Shown piece by piece: positions 17,203 to 28,339 of a stretch of DNA of 64,000 nucleotides. The translations under genes were made by a program, and so were the position numbers. Positions within the stretch are counted from its first letter, which is position 1; every line of letters starts with the position of its first letter. Under the pieces are notes generated by a model. It was not told the origin of the DNA and did no database searches. It saw nothing but the letters and a program-made list of their open reading frames with translations. This DNA comes from Cyclobacterium sp. 1_MG-2023 (GTDB taxonomy: Bacteria > Bacteroidota > Bacteroidia > Cytophagales > Cyclobacteriaceae): contig NZ_JAUOPC010000014.1 in the NCBI RefSeq assembly GCF_030546805.1, forward strand, positions 112,836 through 176,835, in the 5' to 3' direction.

Positions 17203-20049
17203 CTACAGAACTAGGTCTCTCTTATTCAATTCTTCTTTTAAAAACTTGGCGGTATGACTACTGGGATGGTTGGCCATTTTTTCGGGAGTTCCGCTAAAAA
17301 GGATTTCTCCACCTTTCTCTCCTCCCTCCGGGCCAAGGTCTATAATATGATCCACGACCTTAATCACATCCATATTGTGCTCAATAATAAGCACTGTATT
17401 TCCTTTGTCTACCAATTGTTGGAGCACTCCCAAAAGCAATCCGATGTCTTTGAAATGCAATCCCGTAGTGGGCTCATCCAAAATATAAAAGGTTTTTCCG
17501 GTATCTTTCTTGGAAAGCTCTGTGGCCAACTTCACACGTTGTGCTTCTCCTCCAGATAATGTGGTAGCATGTTGGCCTAAGGTTATATAATCCAAGCCTA
17601 CATCATGCAAGGTTTGGATTTTTCTCAAGATCTTGGGGATGTGCTCAAAAAACTCCACGGCTTGTTCCACAGTCATGTCCAGCACATCAGCAATAGATTT
17701 GCCCTTGAACCTTACTTCCAAAGTCTCCCGGTTATAGCGTTTGCCTTTACAGGTTTCACAGGGAATATGGACATCCGGAAGAAAATCCATTTCAATCAGC
17801 TTCATTCCTCCACCTTCACAATCTTCGCAACGACCGCCCTTTACATTAAAAGAAAACCTTCCTGGCTTGTACCCCCTAATCTTAGATTCAGGCAAGTCTG
17901 TAAACAAGGCCCTGATGTCAGTAAATACCCCTGTATAAGTCGCCGGATTGGATCTTGGCGTCCTCCCAATAGGAGATTGATCCACTTCAATCACCTTATC
18001 CAAATGCTCCAAACCGGTTATCTCTTTATAAGGCAAAGGTTCCTTTTTGGAGTTGTAAAACTGCCTGTTAAGCAAAGGGTAGAGCGTCTCATGAATCAGA
18101 GAACTTTTGCCCGAGCCTGAAACTCCGGTAACACAAACCATGGTTCCAAGTGGTATTTCCAAGTTTACATTTTTCAGGTTATTCCCATTCGCCCCTTTCA
18201 ATTTAAGTTTCTTTCCGGTACCTTTTCTCCTTTTTTCAGGAATAGGTATGCTTAACTCCCCATTAAGGTATTGGGCAGTGAGGCTATCCGAGACCAAAAT
18301 TTCCTGTGGCGTTCCACTGGCAACAATTTGTCCACCATGACGACCTGCTCCCGGGCCAATGTCCAAAACATAATCTGCGTCCATCATCATGTCCCTATCA
18401 TGTTCCACCACAATGACCGAGTTGCCAAGGTCTCTTAAATCTTTTAGGGCATGGGTTAATTTCACATTATCTCTCTGGTGCAAGCCTATGCTTGGCTCAT
18501 CCAAAATATACAAAACCCCTACAAGCTGGGTCCCTATTTGTGTGGCCAGTCGAATCCTCTGGGCTTCCCCACCGGACAAGGTTCTCAAAGGTCGATTGAG
18601 TGAGAGGTAATTCAGGCCTATATCCAATAAGAACCCTATTCTTTTCCTGATTTCTTTCAGTACCTCAACACCAATAATTTTTTGGCGCTCCGTCATTCGC
18701 TCCTCAATATTCTCAAACCATTCTCCCAAAGTGGTTATATCCATGAGGGCTAGTTCTCCAATATGTTTTTCCGCAATTTTAAAATGAAGGGCCTCTTTCT
18801 TTAACCTGTAACCTTCACAGTCAGGACAGGTACGGGTGGTGGTGAAATCGGAAATCCATTTTTGAATTTTATCGGATCCTCCTTCCTTCTGCTTTTGAAG
18901 AAAATTTAAAATCCCTTCAAAGGTAGTGTTCCACTTCGTTCCGGGATATTTCACAGAATCAACTGCAACCTCCATTTTATCTCCATACAAAAGGGTTTGA
19001 ATGACTTTTTCATCCAATTTTTCTATGGGAGTAGCCAAACTGCCTTTGTATCGCTTCAGTATGGCATCTATTTTCTTGAATATCCAAATGTCTCTATACT
19101 CACCCAAAGGTGCAATTCCTCCCCTACTGATGCTTAATGAAGGGTCAGGTATGACGCTTTGCTGGGTGATTTCTTCAATAACTCCCAAACCGTTACAGGT
19201 AGGGCAAGCTCCATAAGGGCTGTTGAAGGAAAAAGAATTGGGCGCCGGCTCATCATAACTTAAACCAGTATGGGGATCCATCAGGTACTTAGAAAAATGA
19301 TGAATATTGCCCTCCTCATCAAGCAACATCATCACTCCTTTGCCATGTTGCAAGGCGGTTTTTAGGGATTGTGATATCCTGTATCGGTCACTTTCCTCTG
19401 CAAGCACCCTGTCTACCACAATTTCAATGTCATGAATCTTGTACCGATCTACTTGCATTTTAGGCGCAAGATCAACCATCTCACCGTCAATCCGCACTTT
19501 TGAATAACCCATTTTTCGGATTTGTTCAAACAATTCCCGGTAATGACCCTTCCTGCCCTTTACAACCGGTGCAAGAATGGAAAGCTTTTTATTCAAAAAG
19601 TTATTGAAGATTTGATCAATGATTTGATCTTCGGTTTGACGAACCATTTTTTCGCCGGAAAGGTAAGAATAGGCTTCCCCAGATCTGGCATACAAAAGCC
19701 GCATAAAATCATAAATCTCGGTTACCGTCCCAACCGTAGATCGTGGATTTTTTGAAGTCGTTTTTTGCTCGATGGATATCACCGGAGATAGTCCGTTGAT
19801 TTTATCCACATCAGGCCTTTCCATACCGCCTAAAAAAGACCTGGCATAGGCAGAAAAGCTTTCCATATAACGCCTTTGACCTTCGGCGTATATGGTATCA
19901 AAAGCCAGTGAGCTTTTGCCACTACCACTTAAGCCTGTAATGACCACTAATTTATTTCTGGGTAAAGTAAGATCGAGGTTCTTGAGATTATGTTCTCTGG
20001 CCCCATATATTTCAATATGTTCTTGAGAAGGTTGATTTTCTACTGACAT
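17203..20049 (-). CDS. uvrA: Excinuclease ABC subunit A
   Basis: The 948-residue protein shows the complete UvrA plan. The first ATP-binding half has Walker [15 protein letters not shown] (about residues 38-51) and signature [15 protein letters not shown]; the second has Walker [16 protein letters not shown] and a second [12 protein letters not shown]. Zinc-binding clusters [16 protein letters not shown] and CEDCEGGG...[10 protein letters not shown] are intact. The length fits the family. UvrA dimers find bulky and UV lesions and load UvrB in nucleotide excision repair. The gene appears monocistronic with its own terminator. Confidence 0.98.
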   Translation of the reverse strand: MSVENQPSQEHIEIYGAREHNLKNLDLTLPRNKLVVITGLSGSGKSSLAFDTIYAEGQRRYMESFSAYARSFLGGMERPDVDKINGLSPVISIEQKTTSKNPRSTVGTVTEIYDFMRLLYARSGEAYSYLSGEKMVRQTEDQIIDQIFNNFLNKKLSILAPVVKGRKGHYRELFEQIRKMGYSKVRIDGEMVDLAPKMQVDRYKIHDIEIVVDRVLAEESDRYRISQSLKTALQHGKGVMMLLDEEGNIHHFSKYLMDPHTGLSYDEPAPNSFSFNSPYGACPTCNGLGVIEEITQQSVIPDPSLSISRGGIAPLGEYRDIWIFKKIDAILKRYKGSLATPIEKLDEKVIQTLLYGDKMEVAVDSVKYPGTKWNTTFEGILNFLQKQKEGGSDKIQKWISDFTTTRTCPDCEGYRLKKEALHFKIAEKHIGELALMDITTLGEWFENIEERMTERQKIIGVEVLKEIRKRIGFLLDIGLNYLSLNRPLRTLSGGEAQRIRLATQIGTQLVGVLYILDEPSIGLHQRDNVKLTHALKDLRDLGNSVIVVEHDRDMMMDADYVLDIGPGAGRHGGQIVASGTPQEILVSDSLTAQYLNGELSIPIPEKRRKGTGKKLKLKGANGNNLKNVNLEIPLGTMVCVTGVSGSGKSSLIHETLYPLLNRQFYNSKKEPLPYKEITGLEHLDKVIEVDQSPIGRTPRSNPATYTGVFTDIRALFTDLPESKIRGYKPGRFSFNVKGGRCEDCEGGGMKLIEMDFLPDVHIPCETCKGKRYNRETLEVRFKGKSIADVLDMTVEQAVEFFEHIPKILRKIQTLHDVGLDYITLGQHATTLSGGEAQRVKLATELSKKDTGKTFYILDEPTTGLHFKDIGLLLGVLQQLVDKGNTVLIIEHNMDVIKVVDHIIDLGPEGGEKGGEILFSGTPEKMANHPSSHTAKFLKEELNKRDLVL

Positions 20050-20303
20050 TGTATAGGTTTTCTCTTTAACTGGTTTAGCCTAAATTTAAGCAATAACTAT
20101 TCTAATTGTTGCTAAATACAAATTTAGCCCGAGGCGATTTTCAATTGCCCCTCAACACTGCCACTCGTTTTCAAATGAGGCAGCACAATTTACAACCTTT
20201 TTAAGCCAACTCTTAATTTTAAACATGAATTAGGATCGGCAAAAAAGAGCATAACTAAGATAAACCTAAAATTAGGCAAATGGTTCATTTTTTTGAAAAG
20301 GAA

Positions 20304-21971
20304 CTAATTGGCAGCCTTGTCTCTAAGCTCCTGTTCACTGTCACCTGTGATGGTAGATTTCAGCCCACTCAATATTAGGTTCCACCAATAATGAAAAATA
20401 AACTTGTGCTTTTCTCTACGAAAATAGACTTCTCCTTTTTGTAAGTCACCGGATTTTTGTGGATTATCGGTTCTGACCACAATTTTGTTGGCCAGAAAAG
20501 CCCCAATATCCCTAAAAATATTTCTATTCCGTTTATAATTTTTGTCCAAAATTTCTATTTCAAGATTGTGATATTTGGCAATAACATCCCCTGTCCCGTC
20601 AAATTCATCCGCCACAATATTAAAATATAAATTGTCTAACCTTCCCCCTTTTAGAGCCACCCTGGTGGCCGGCATTATCATGTTGTTTAGACTTGTCAGG
20701 TTCATTTCCCCAATATTCCCTTTGATAAAGAATTTCCCTTCTTCATTATTGATCAGGTAATCTGCCTGCATATCGATTTGCCCTTCCCCCATTAACCTAC
20801 CCTTGGCTAAAATTTTTAAGGTGTCATTCTGAGCAAGCTTATCTTCAAAATTGGTAAATCCCAAAATCTCTCCATTGACTTGGTCAAAGAATATTTTTCC
20901 CGAAGAAGGTGCTTTTGTATCAGGTCTTTCCTGATACGTAATCTTCATGTTTTCAAAATTTATCTCTTTCAACCAAATACTTTTTGGCAATTCATGAATA
21001 ATCTCATGAATCATTTTTGGCCTTTTGGAGGTGTCTTCAACCTTTCGTTTATCCCTAAAAACTTCTAGGTTTAAATGATCCAATTGCAGCTCATCGGCCA
21101 CTATTACTCCTTGCCTAAAATAGGATTGAAAATCCATTCCCAAGATCTCCAACCTCGCATCATTAAATTCCATCCAATTGGTTTCTTTCACAAAGCGGTT
21201 GATATAAGAATACTTTCTAAGCTTGTTGTTAAAACCTATCTGTTCAATACTCAATTTTTGTTCGCTGGTATTAAAGGATAGTTCCTTGGCCTCTACCACA
21301 TTGATATAATCATTGACATGCAACTGAACATCCTCAAGATACCCTTCAATATTGTCTACTGAAAATAAGGCTTGCTGACTCTCGAGATCCTGATCAGTGA
21401 GGCTAAAACCATCTGCAAAAATAAAAAGGTCATTGATCAACAATCGGGTGGAATCTGTTTTACTGTCTTTGTTTTGAAAGTAAGCTTGATTGACCCTAAA
21501 ATGATTGAGGCTAATCTTCTTGTAATTCTCCCCTTGTTTACCCTTCCCCTGTTCCATTTTATCGGTAATTTCTTCCAAATCAGGCGTCAAGGTTTCCAAA
21601 ATAACTTCCGCTATATAGGCTGAGTCCAGGTGAATGCTATTATAGAATAAAAAATCTACCCATTGAAAACCGGTGAGACTGGCCTCTTTGAAAGAAAGAT
21701 TGAATTTTATTTTATTTTCCTCCTTTAATTTCTCTCCGGGATAAATATGGACCGAGTCCATTTTCAAATAGGTCCCTTGATAATTATAATCCAAGCTGAT
21801 TTTACCAAAATTAACTTCATGTCCGGCAAAATCATTGGTGCGGACAATCATATTGCTTACAATTGTTTCCGCGTTTTTATTGAGGTAATTATTGACCAGT
21901 ATAGGCAGTAAATAGAAAAAACCAAGCAAAACTAGCCCAATAGCAAAGGTAATAATGACAGGTTTTTTCAT
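20304..21971 (-). CDS. AsmA-like membrane-anchored periplasmic protein
   Basis: I chose the ATG at 21971, which gives an N-terminal anchor (MKKPVIITFAIGLVLLGFFYLLPILV); a start at 22013 would put 14 unlikely residues in front. The mature part (about 530 residues) is beta-rich. FGKISLDYNYQGTYLKMDSV and LKGGRLDNLYFNIVADEFDG resemble AsmA/DUF748-type proteins, long periplasmic proteins related to lipid-bridge transporters. Function in lipid traffic is family-based inference. It lies 61 bp downstream of a lytic transglycosylase gene on the same strand, so both may be co-transcribed. Confidence 0.72.
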   Translation of the reverse strand: MKKPVIITFAIGLVLLGFFYLLPILVNNYLNKNAETIVSNMIVRTNDFAGHEVNFGKISLDYNYQGTYLKMDSVHIYPGEKLKEENKIKFNLSFKEASLTGFQWVDFLFYNSIHLDSAYIAEVILETLTPDLEEITDKMEQGKGKQGENYKKISLNHFRVNQAYFQNKDSKTDSTRLLINDLFIFADGFSLTDQDLESQQALFSVDNIEGYLEDVQLHVNDYINVVEAKELSFNTSEQKLSIEQIGFNNKLRKYSYINRFVKETNWMEFNDARLEILGMDFQSYFRQGVIVADELQLDHLNLEVFRDKRKVEDTSKRPKMIHEIIHELPKSIWLKEINFENMKITYQERPDTKAPSSGKIFFDQVNGEILGFTNFEDKLAQNDTLKILAKGRLMGEGQIDMQADYLINNEEGKFFIKGNIGEMNLTSLNNMIMPATRVALKGGRLDNLYFNIVADEFDGTGDVIAKYHNLEIEILDKNYKRNRNIFRDIGAFLANKIVVRTDNPQKSGDLQKGEVYFRREKHKFIFHYWWNLILSGLKSTITGDSEQELRDKAAN

Positions 21972-22031
21972 ACAGTAGGTTTTTATTCCATTCAAGTTAA
22001 GAATAAAAACCAATTCCTTAAGAAAAGGTTT

Positions 22032-22973
22032 TTACATAGGTAATTTTATGACATATTTACTCCCTTTTCTTACGTTGAGTTTTGTATTGATCAACCAAGG
22101 GTTGTAGATTTTAACTTCCTTATAGTTGCTCTTGTGCTCAACAGCCCATGAAGCAAGGTTATCGATACTTTCGTTAACCTCTATTTCCCTCAAAGGTGGC
22201 AAGGAATACAGGTCTTCCTTTTGAAGTTCAAAACCATATTTGGCTTGATTTTCGAAGATTTCCTTCATGGCTAAAATTCTGAAAATATACCTGCTGGTTT
22301 CTTCATTCAGGTAAAGGTTATAATAATCAGGACTTAACTGTTGGTTTTTCCTACGCGCGATTCCTGCCATACCTAGATTATAGCTGGCCGCTACACTTGT
22401 CCAATTGCCGAACTTCCCATAGGCTGCTCTGATGTATTTACAAGCGGCAATGGTTGCCTTTTCGAAGTGGTACCTTTCATCTACATAGCGATTAACCTCC
22501 AAGCCGAAATCTCCTGCGGTTCCCCTCATAAACTGCCAAAATCCTTTAGCACCGGCAGGAGAAGTAACATTTAGCAGTCCGGACTCAATGATGGCCACAT
22601 ATTTAAAGTCGTCAGGAATCCCATTTTCCTCTAAAGTCTTTTCTATAAATGGAAAATATTTCCCTGATCGCTTTAGCATCAATAAGGCATTGGATTCCCA
22701 ATAAGCATTGACATAAACTTCACGCTCAAACCTTTCAAAAACATCAGGTTGCTCAACAGGTACTTTCTCTCCGGCAAATTCCGGCTTTTCAGGAAGATCA
22801 AATATTTTCACCCGTGGCTTACTCCTCGCTTCTCCCGCGCGCAAAGTTGCAGCTTCCCCTTCAATTGCAGGCAATTGTGTTTTTTCCTCCTTGCTTTGGT
22901 ATAACAAAAAACCAATAATCACAAATTGCAAAGCAACCAGGAAGTATAAATTGTAAATATGCTTCTTTTTCAA
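22032..22973 (-). CDS. Membrane-anchored lytic transglycosylase (SLT domain)
   Basis: The protein has one N-terminal membrane segment (IYNLYFLVALQFVIIGFLLY) and a transglycosylase SLT domain. VAIIESGLLNVTSPAGAKG contains the catalytic glutamate in the E-S-G-L motif, and GFWQFMRGTAGDFGL and AAYGKFGNWTSVAASYNLG follow. Such enzymes cleave peptidoglycan between MurNAc and GlcNAc. The start is uncertain. The frame is open to an ATG at 23060, but that overlaps the LOG gene by 83 bp; a TTG at 22973, just past the LOG stop codon, gives a natural MKKKHIYN signal-anchor and is used here. No LysM repeats were seen, unlike full MltD. Confidence 0.88.
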   Translation of the reverse strand: MKKKHIYNLYFLVALQFVIIGFLLYQSKEEKTQLPAIEGEAATLRAGEARSKPRVKIFDLPEKPEFAGEKVPVEQPDVFERFEREVYVNAYWESNALLMLKRSGKYFPFIEKTLEENGIPDDFKYVAIIESGLLNVTSPAGAKGFWQFMRGTAGDFGLEVNRYVDERYHFEKATIAACKYIRAAYGKFGNWTSVAASYNLGMAGIARRKNQQLSPDYYNLYLNEETSRYIFRILAMKEIFENQAKYGFELQKEDLYSLPPLREIEVNESIDNLASWAVEHKSNYKEVKIYNPWLINTKLNVRKGSKYVIKLPM

Positions 22974-22977
22974 TGGA

Positions 22978-23694
22978 TTAATAATTTGGAGAAAGTAAGT
23001 ACTTGTTATAAAATTCGTCAATTGCACTGACAGCTTCATCGGCAGTATCGACCAAGACAAAAAGGTCTAGGTCTTCCTTGCTAATGTTCTCAAAGGAATC
23101 AAGCATGGTGGTTTTTATCCACTCAATCAACCCTTCCCAATAAACTCTTCCTACCAACACTATAGGAAAACGACCTATTTTCTTGGTCTGAATAAGCGTC
23201 AGGGCTTCAAACAATTCATCCATAGTTCCAAAGCCACCGGGTAATACCACGAAGCCTTGGGAATATTTGGTAAACATTACCTTGCGAACAAAAAAGTAAT
23301 CAAAAGTAATGAGCTTGTCCGGGTCTATATAAACGTTATTGAACTGCTCGAAAGGCAAAACTATGTTTAATCCTACAGACTTTCCATTTTCAGAATGCGC
23401 TCCTTTATTTCCTGCTTCCATAATTCCAGGCCCACCCCCGGTAATTACCCCATAGCCATGCCTGACAAGCTTGGCTGCAATGGCTTCTGCAGACTTATAA
23501 TTTGGGTGGTCTGATTTTGTCCTTGCAGAACCAAAGATAGTAACACAAGGTCCTATCTTGGCTAGCTTTTCAAACCCCTCCACAAATTCACTGATGACTT
23601 TAAAAATTACCCAAGAATCTGCACTCTTTATCTCGGCCCAGTCTTTCTCCTTAAAAGCCCTTCTTATTTTATCCTCCTCTTTACCTTCTTCCAT
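22978..23694 (-). CDS. LOG-family protein (TIGR00730 type)
   Basis: The 238-residue protein has the two LOG motifs: GGGPGIMEAGNKGA (residues about 78-91) and PGGFGTMDELFEALT (about 149-163). Together they form the nucleotide-binding and catalytic site. Lonely-guy proteins hydrolyse nucleoside monophosphates such as AMP or cytokinin ribotides to base plus ribose 5-phosphate; some relatives act as PpnN-like nucleotidases. The gene is upstream of the lytic transglycosylase gene, with stop and start nearly touching. No cytokinin genes are near, so a nucleotide-metabolism role is more likely. Confidence 0.93.
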   Translation of the reverse strand: MEEGKEEDKIRRAFKEKDWAEIKSADSWVIFKVISEFVEGFEKLAKIGPCVTIFGSARTKSDHPNYKSAEAIAAKLVRHGYGVITGGGPGIMEAGNKGAHSENGKSVGLNIVLPFEQFNNVYIDPDKLITFDYFFVRKVMFTKYSQGFVVLPGGFGTMDELFEALTLIQTKKIGRFPIVLVGRVYWEGLIEWIKTTMLDSFENISKEDLDLFVLVDTADEAVSAIDEFYNKYLLSPNY

Positions 23695-23871
23695 TCTTAT
23701 CCGATCAAAAACTAAACATCTAAAATTAAAGCAATATTTTTTTTCTAATGTAAACCATCAGCATCGAGTAAACAAACGACTTTTATAAAAAATATGAAAA
23801 TCTTTGTTGCAAAAACTCGAATTAAAAATGCCTAGGCATTAAAATCCAGAATATTTTGCCTTATTTAAAGT

Positions 23872-25233
23872 ATGGAATCAATTTATAATGCTGAATATTG
23901 GCCATTTGCCATTCTATTGACAAGTATTGCTTTGGTAGTAGTATTGGTGTCTCGCTGGAGATTTCATCCTTTCGTCGCCCTAGTAGTGGCAGCAGTATAT
24001 GTGGGCCTAGTGACGCCAAACCTTATGGAAAGTAAGGGAATTGTCGCTGCCCTGGATGAACCCATGATCGCCTTTGGTATAATGGCAGGAAAAATTGCTT
24101 GGGTTATTGCCTTGGCAGCCATCATAGGCACTGCCATGCTTGAAAGCGGGGCAGCAGAAAAAATAGTCACCCAACTGTTAAAAAAACTTGGGGAAAAACA
24201 AGCTGCATTGGCCTTGCTTATCGCCGCCTTTTTGCTTTCAATTCCAGTGTTCTTGGATACTGTTTTTTTCCTACTTATCCCCTTGGGCATTAGTCTGGCC
24301 CTTAAAACCGGCAAAAATTATATCCTGTATGTAATGGCCATCGGAGGAGGTGCTGCCATTACTCACAGCATTGTCCCTCCCACTCCCGGCCCTTTAATCA
24401 TGGCCGAAAGTTTGGGAATACCCTTGGGGACGGTGATTCTCTCCGGAATTATTTTAGGAATCGCCCCAGCAATTCTGGTTATATTATTGGGCAAGAGGAT
24501 CAATAAAAGAATGGTGGTACCTATCCGGATTAAATTGCCTGAAAAAACCGGAGATGCTTCAGAAATCTCTATGTTTTGGGCACTTGCACCTATTGTTTTA
24601 CCCATCCTGATGATAGGTTCAGGAACAATGGTTCAAGTACTTACTGGCAATGTCCCTGAGTGGTTGGTCTTTCTGGGAAATAAAAATTTGGCCATGGCTG
24701 CCGGAGCAGGGGCAGCCCTCTACCTTTGGGCTAAATCTGAAAAAATGGCCTCCGGAGAATTGTGGGCAAAATTAGGTAAACCCTTGGAAATTGGAGGGGT
24801 AATCATTCTTATTACCAGTGCCGGCGGTGCCTATGGTGCCATGATCAATAATAGTGGCATAGGAGAGGCAATTGGAATGGCTACAGAAAATTTCCCTTTG
24901 CACTTTATTCCTCTTGCCTGGCTTATTTCGGCAGTGCTGAAAACAGCCCAAGGCTCCGGGACTGTAGCCATGATATCCAGTGTAGCCATTATGTCTGCCT
25001 TGATTGGAGATGGCCAAGCTTTAGGGTTTCATCCCGTTTATTTATTAATGGCCATGGGATTTGGTTCATTATTTATTTCTTGGATGAATGACAGTGCCTT
25101 TTGGGTGGTGGCAAGAATGAGTGGGATGACCGAAAAAGAAGCCCTCAAAACATGGACCTTCCTGCTCGCATCCATTTCTTTGCTTGGCATGGCACAGGTA
25201 TGGTTACTTTCTTATATATTCCCTTTTGTCTAA
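23872..25233 (+). CDS. GntP-family sugar-acid permease
   Basis: The 453-residue, highly hydrophobic protein has about 12-14 membrane segments. Family-typical stretches are SIPVFLDTVFFLLIPLG and IVPPTPGPLIMAESLG in the middle and NDSAFWVVARMSGMTEKEA near the C-terminus. GntP permeases import gluconate and related sugar acids with protons. It is followed by a DenD-like dehydrogenase gene and an SDR gene, 16 and 8 bp apart. D-erythronate or another aldonate is therefore a better guess than gluconate; this is inference. Confidence 0.93.
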   Translation: MESIYNAEYWPFAILLTSIALVVVLVSRWRFHPFVALVVAAVYVGLVTPNLMESKGIVAALDEPMIAFGIMAGKIAWVIALAAIIGTAMLESGAAEKIVTQLLKKLGEKQAALALLIAAFLLSIPVFLDTVFFLLIPLGISLALKTGKNYILYVMAIGGGAAITHSIVPPTPGPLIMAESLGIPLGTVILSGIILGIAPAILVILLGKRINKRMVVPIRIKLPEKTGDASEISMFWALAPIVLPILMIGSGTMVQVLTGNVPEWLVFLGNKNLAMAAGAGAALYLWAKSEKMASGELWAKLGKPLEIGGVIILITSAGGAYGAMINNSGIGEAIGMATENFPLHFIPLAWLISAVLKTAQGSGTVAMISSVAIMSALIGDGQALGFHPVYLLMAMGFGSLFISWMNDSAFWVVARMSGMTEKEALKTWTFLLASISLLGMAQVWLLSYIFPFV

Positions 25234-25249
25234 ATATAAACCCAAATAC

Positions 25250-26215
25250 ATGAATGTACTAATTATAGGAGGCGGCGGATTTATTGGCAGCAGACTAGCA
25301 TTGGAATGGCTGCAAAAGCAGCCCCAATCCAAGGGGAAAATCACCCTGATAGACCGATTTTTTCCGGAAAAAATCACCCAAAACCCAGGATTCAAATGCA
25401 TTGAGGGGGATTTTAGCGACCCCTCTGTTATAACCCCACTTTTGATAAAAAAACCTGACCTAATCTTCCATCTGGCAGCAGTGGTCAGTGGTGAAGCTGA
25501 AAAAAACTTTGACTTGGGCATGCGAGTAAACTTACATGGCAGCTTACATTTACTGGAAAAATGCAGGGAATTGGCCTATTGCCCAAAGATCGTATTTGCC
25601 AGCTCATGTGGAATATTTGGGGGAGATGTAAACCAAGTGCTCACCGAAGAAACAGCCCCCAAACCAAAGAGTTCCTATGGCACACAAAAAGCAATAGTTG
25701 ATCTTTTAATGAATGATTTTAGCAGGCGCGGTTTTGTGGATGCCAGGTGCCTTAGATTGCCTACCATCACCGTAAGGCCCGGCAAACCAAATGCTGCAAC
25801 TTCTTCTTTTCTAAGCAGTATCATACGAGAACCATTGAACGGCAAGCCTACCAGCTACCCCGTTGCACCTTCCTCCCCTTTTTGGATTCTTTCACCCAAG
25901 CAAGTGGTCCATAACTTTATTCATGCAGCCCAACTACCGGCAAAAAGCATTGGAGAGGATCGCACCATAAATCTCCCCGGCATAACTGTCACGGTGCAGG
26001 AAATGATCGATAGTCTGGAGCAAGTCACACATAAAGGTATTACGGAGCTAATATCTTATCAACCTGATGCCTTCTTGCAAAGCATTGTCCTTACCTGGCC
26101 ACCAAATTTCGACACCAAAAAAGCGGATGCCTTGGGCTTCACTGCAGATAAAAACACTATAGAAATCATTACCAATTATATTCAAGAAGAAAATATTCAG
26201 GTACCTGAAAAATAA
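25250..26215 (+). CDS. denD: DenD-like NAD-dependent sugar-acid dehydrogenase/epimerase
   Basis: I chose ATG 25250, 16 bp after the permease stop, because the Rossmann motif starts at once ([20 protein letters not shown]). An earlier in-frame start at 25184 would overlap the permease. The extended-SDR catalytic pieces are present: a serine in ASSCGIFGG and Y-G-T-Q-K as the YxxxK pair. Overall similarity is to D-erythronate dehydrogenase (DenD), which oxidises D-erythronate at C2. The kinase, isomerase and decarboxylase of that pathway are not in the window. The neighbouring permease and SDR support a role in sugar-acid catabolism. Confidence 0.82.
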   Translation: MNVLIIGGGGFIGSRLALEWLQKQPQSKGKITLIDRFFPEKITQNPGFKCIEGDFSDPSVITPLLIKKPDLIFHLAAVVSGEAEKNFDLGMRVNLHGSLHLLEKCRELAYCPKIVFASSCGIFGGDVNQVLTEETAPKPKSSYGTQKAIVDLLMNDFSRRGFVDARCLRLPTITVRPGKPNAATSSFLSSIIREPLNGKPTSYPVAPSSPFWILSPKQVVHNFIHAAQLPAKSIGEDRTINLPGITVTVQEMIDSLEQVTHKGITELISYQPDAFLQSIVLTWPPNFDTKKADALGFTADKNTIEIITNYIQEENIQVPEK

Positions 26216-26223
26216 ACTCAACG

Positions 26224-26976
26224 ATGGAAAGCACAATAAAAACGGCATTAATTACCGGAGCGGGTTCAGGCATTGGAAGGGCCGTAGCGCAAGCTTTGGC
26301 TAAGGACAATTGGACCCTTATATTAACCGGCAGGAGAGAAGCAAGCCTTAAAGAAACAGCCGGTCTTTGTATCAAAAACGACCACTTGATCTTCCCTGCA
26401 GACATTACCTCTCCGGAAAGTGTCAAAGCTTTGTTTGAAAAAACACAAGAAAAGTATGGGCGATTAGACTTATTGTTCAACAATGCCGGAGTAAATGCTC
26501 CTGCCATCCCATTGGAAGAACTGAGTTTTGATGATTGGAAAAAGGTAGTGGACACCAACCTGACCGGAGCTTTTCTTTGTACACAGCAAGCCTTTAAACT
26601 GATGAAGAAACAAGAGCCAAAAGGTGGACGCATCATTAATAATGGTTCTATTTCTGCTCATACACCAAGGCCTATGTCTGTGGCTTACACGGCTAGCAAA
26701 CATGCCGTAACCGGCCTAACGCAATCCACTATCCTCGACGGAAGAGATCAAAACATTACTTGTGGACAGATCGACATTGGCAATGCAAAAAGTGACATGA
26801 CCAAGAAAATGGAAGAAGGTACGCTACAAGCAGATGGTTCCAAAAAGATCGAACCGACCATGGATGTCAATGAAATTGGAAAAGCAATCGTCTATATGGC
26901 CGGCCTTCCCCCGGCTGCCAACATTCCCTTTATGACCATCATGGCCAATGGTATGCCATATATTGGTAGAGGCTGA
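26224..26976 (+). CDS. Short-chain dehydrogenase/reductase
   Basis: A 250-residue classical [18 protein letters not shown] nucleotide-binding turn (residues about 11-25), FNNAGVNAP, active-site serine in [11 protein letters not shown], and YTASKHAV as YxxxK. The substrate loop [14 protein letters not shown] follows. It is 8 bp downstream of the DenD-like gene and probably the third gene of the permease operon, so its substrate is likely a sugar acid or its oxidation product. The exact reaction cannot be told from sequence. Confidence 0.93.
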   Translation: MESTIKTALITGAGSGIGRAVAQALAKDNWTLILTGRREASLKETAGLCIKNDHLIFPADITSPESVKALFEKTQEKYGRLDLLFNNAGVNAPAIPLEELSFDDWKKVVDTNLTGAFLCTQQAFKLMKKQEPKGGRIINNGSISAHTPRPMSVAYTASKHAVTGLTQSTILDGRDQNITCGQIDIGNAKSDMTKKMEEGTLQADGSKKIEPTMDVNEIGKAIVYMAGLPPAANIPFMTIMANGMPYIGRG

Positions 26977-27343
26977 TCAAATGCCTATTGACTCATAGAA
27001 CAATTATAGTTCCCCATTTTCAAAGCTTAATTATTTTATTAATTCCACCTTATGCGACCCTTAACTATTGATGTCCATTGAATAAGGCCTCACAATAGGC
27101 TTAATAATTGTTTGTAATGTTTTTTAGGCCGGCCTGTCACTATTTCTGGAAGAATTTTTGCTGGAAGAGATTTTCTAAATAAAACTCCGGAAGTCCCAGT
27201 CTAAACAATCTATTACCAATAAAAGTTAATCCTAAACCTCTAAACCCAAGAAAGTTGAAGATTAACGATGCTAAAGGATTGGCGATGGTGGCAATCCGGC
27301 ATGGGCCGGCAACAAAACATTGTGAATTAAACGGAAACTATCA
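26977..27343. other. Intergenic region before the channel-like gene
   Basis: There are 367 bp without a convincing reading frame or strong hairpin. It should carry the end of the sugar-acid operon transcript and the promoter of the channel-like gene. Confidence 0.4.
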
Positions 27344-28339
27344 ATGAACATTATCATACTATTAATTGGAATACTAATCGTTATTGTAACAAATATGGAT
27401 GCATTGTCCACCATTCTCCGAATAAATGGTGGAAGTAAAATTTCGAATTTTGTTGCAAGAAATGTTTGGCGAACGAGTGTTTTTATTTCAGGAAAATTTT
27501 CTCGGGTATCCATTTTGAGCAATGTAGGCCCATTAATTGTCGTGACTTTATTTTCTCTTTGGGCGGTGCTGCTTATGATTGGATATGGGCTCATTTACAA
27601 TTCATATGTCCACTCAATTGTAGAAACATCTACGGAACTGCCTGCAAGCATCACCGCAAAATTTTATTATGTTGGCTATACACTAACTTCTCTCGGCAAT
27701 GGCGACTTGAAAACCGGGAACGATTTCTGGCGTATTATTTCGAATTTTACGGGTTTAAATGGTATGTTTTTACTATCCATAGCCATTTCTTATTTTATTC
27801 CACTCATGAATGCGGTGGTGAAGCAGCGCATGTTGGCCACTTATATTGCAAATCTCGGAGATACCCCTACCGAAATAATCTCAAACGGATGGAATGGAAC
27901 TGATTTTAATATATTGCATGAGCAATTCAAAGATTTGTACCCCATGATTCTTATGCAATGCGAACAACAATTGGCATATCCTGTATTGTTGTATTTCCAT
28001 TCAGAAAATCCAAAATATTCTCCCCAACTCAACCTTGCCAAGTTGGATGAAGCCTTGAGTATTCAGGAAGTTTACAATATTGATCAGTCAGACAAGGCTT
28101 ATATTTGGAATAACCTACGAAAGGCCATGAACAAATATTTAAAAGTGACAAAAAATTCTTATTCATTCAAAACTGAAACAGTCCCTGACTTTCCTTACCA
28201 AAGTAAATTGGAATCATTAACCAATCAAGTTTCTAAAGAAACAGCAAAACTCCGCTTAGCTACCCTTAAAGATAGAAGAGCCTTTATTGCCAGCCTAGTT
28301 AAAAATGATGGATGGAAATGGGAAAAAAGCATGAGTTAA
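27344..28339 (+). CDS. Ion-channel-like membrane protein with non-canonical filter
   Basis: The 331-residue protein has membrane segments near residues 2-20, 62-86 and 133-155. Between the last two lies a pore-loop-like sequence, YTLTSLGNGDLKTGNDFW (about 112-129). Its position and the T-x-x-G-x-G-D pattern recall the potassium-channel filter TxGYGD, but the tyrosine is replaced by asparagine (GNGD). The C-terminal 170 residues are soluble and unassigned. It fits the two-TM ion channel superfamily; ion selectivity is open. The gene stands alone. Confidence 0.7.
   Translation: MNIIILLIGILIVIVTNMDALSTILRINGGSKISNFVARNVWRTSVFISGKFSRVSILSNVGPLIVVTLFSLWAVLLMIGYGLIYNSYVHSIVETSTELPASITAKFYYVGYTLTSLGNGDLKTGNDFWRIISNFTGLNGMFLLSIAISYFIPLMNAVVKQRMLATYIANLGDTPTEIISNGWNGTDFNILHEQFKDLYPMILMQCEQQLAYPVLLYFHSENPKYSPQLNLAKLDEALSIQEVYNIDQSDKAYIWNNLRKAMNKYLKVTKNSYSFKTETVPDFPYQSKLESLTNQVSKETAKLRLATLKDRRAFIASLVKNDGWKWEKSMS

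Noticed and set aside
17605..18120. 171-codon plus-strand frame inside uvrA
   Set aside because: Antisense shadow of the zinc-binding and second ATPase regions of uvrA.
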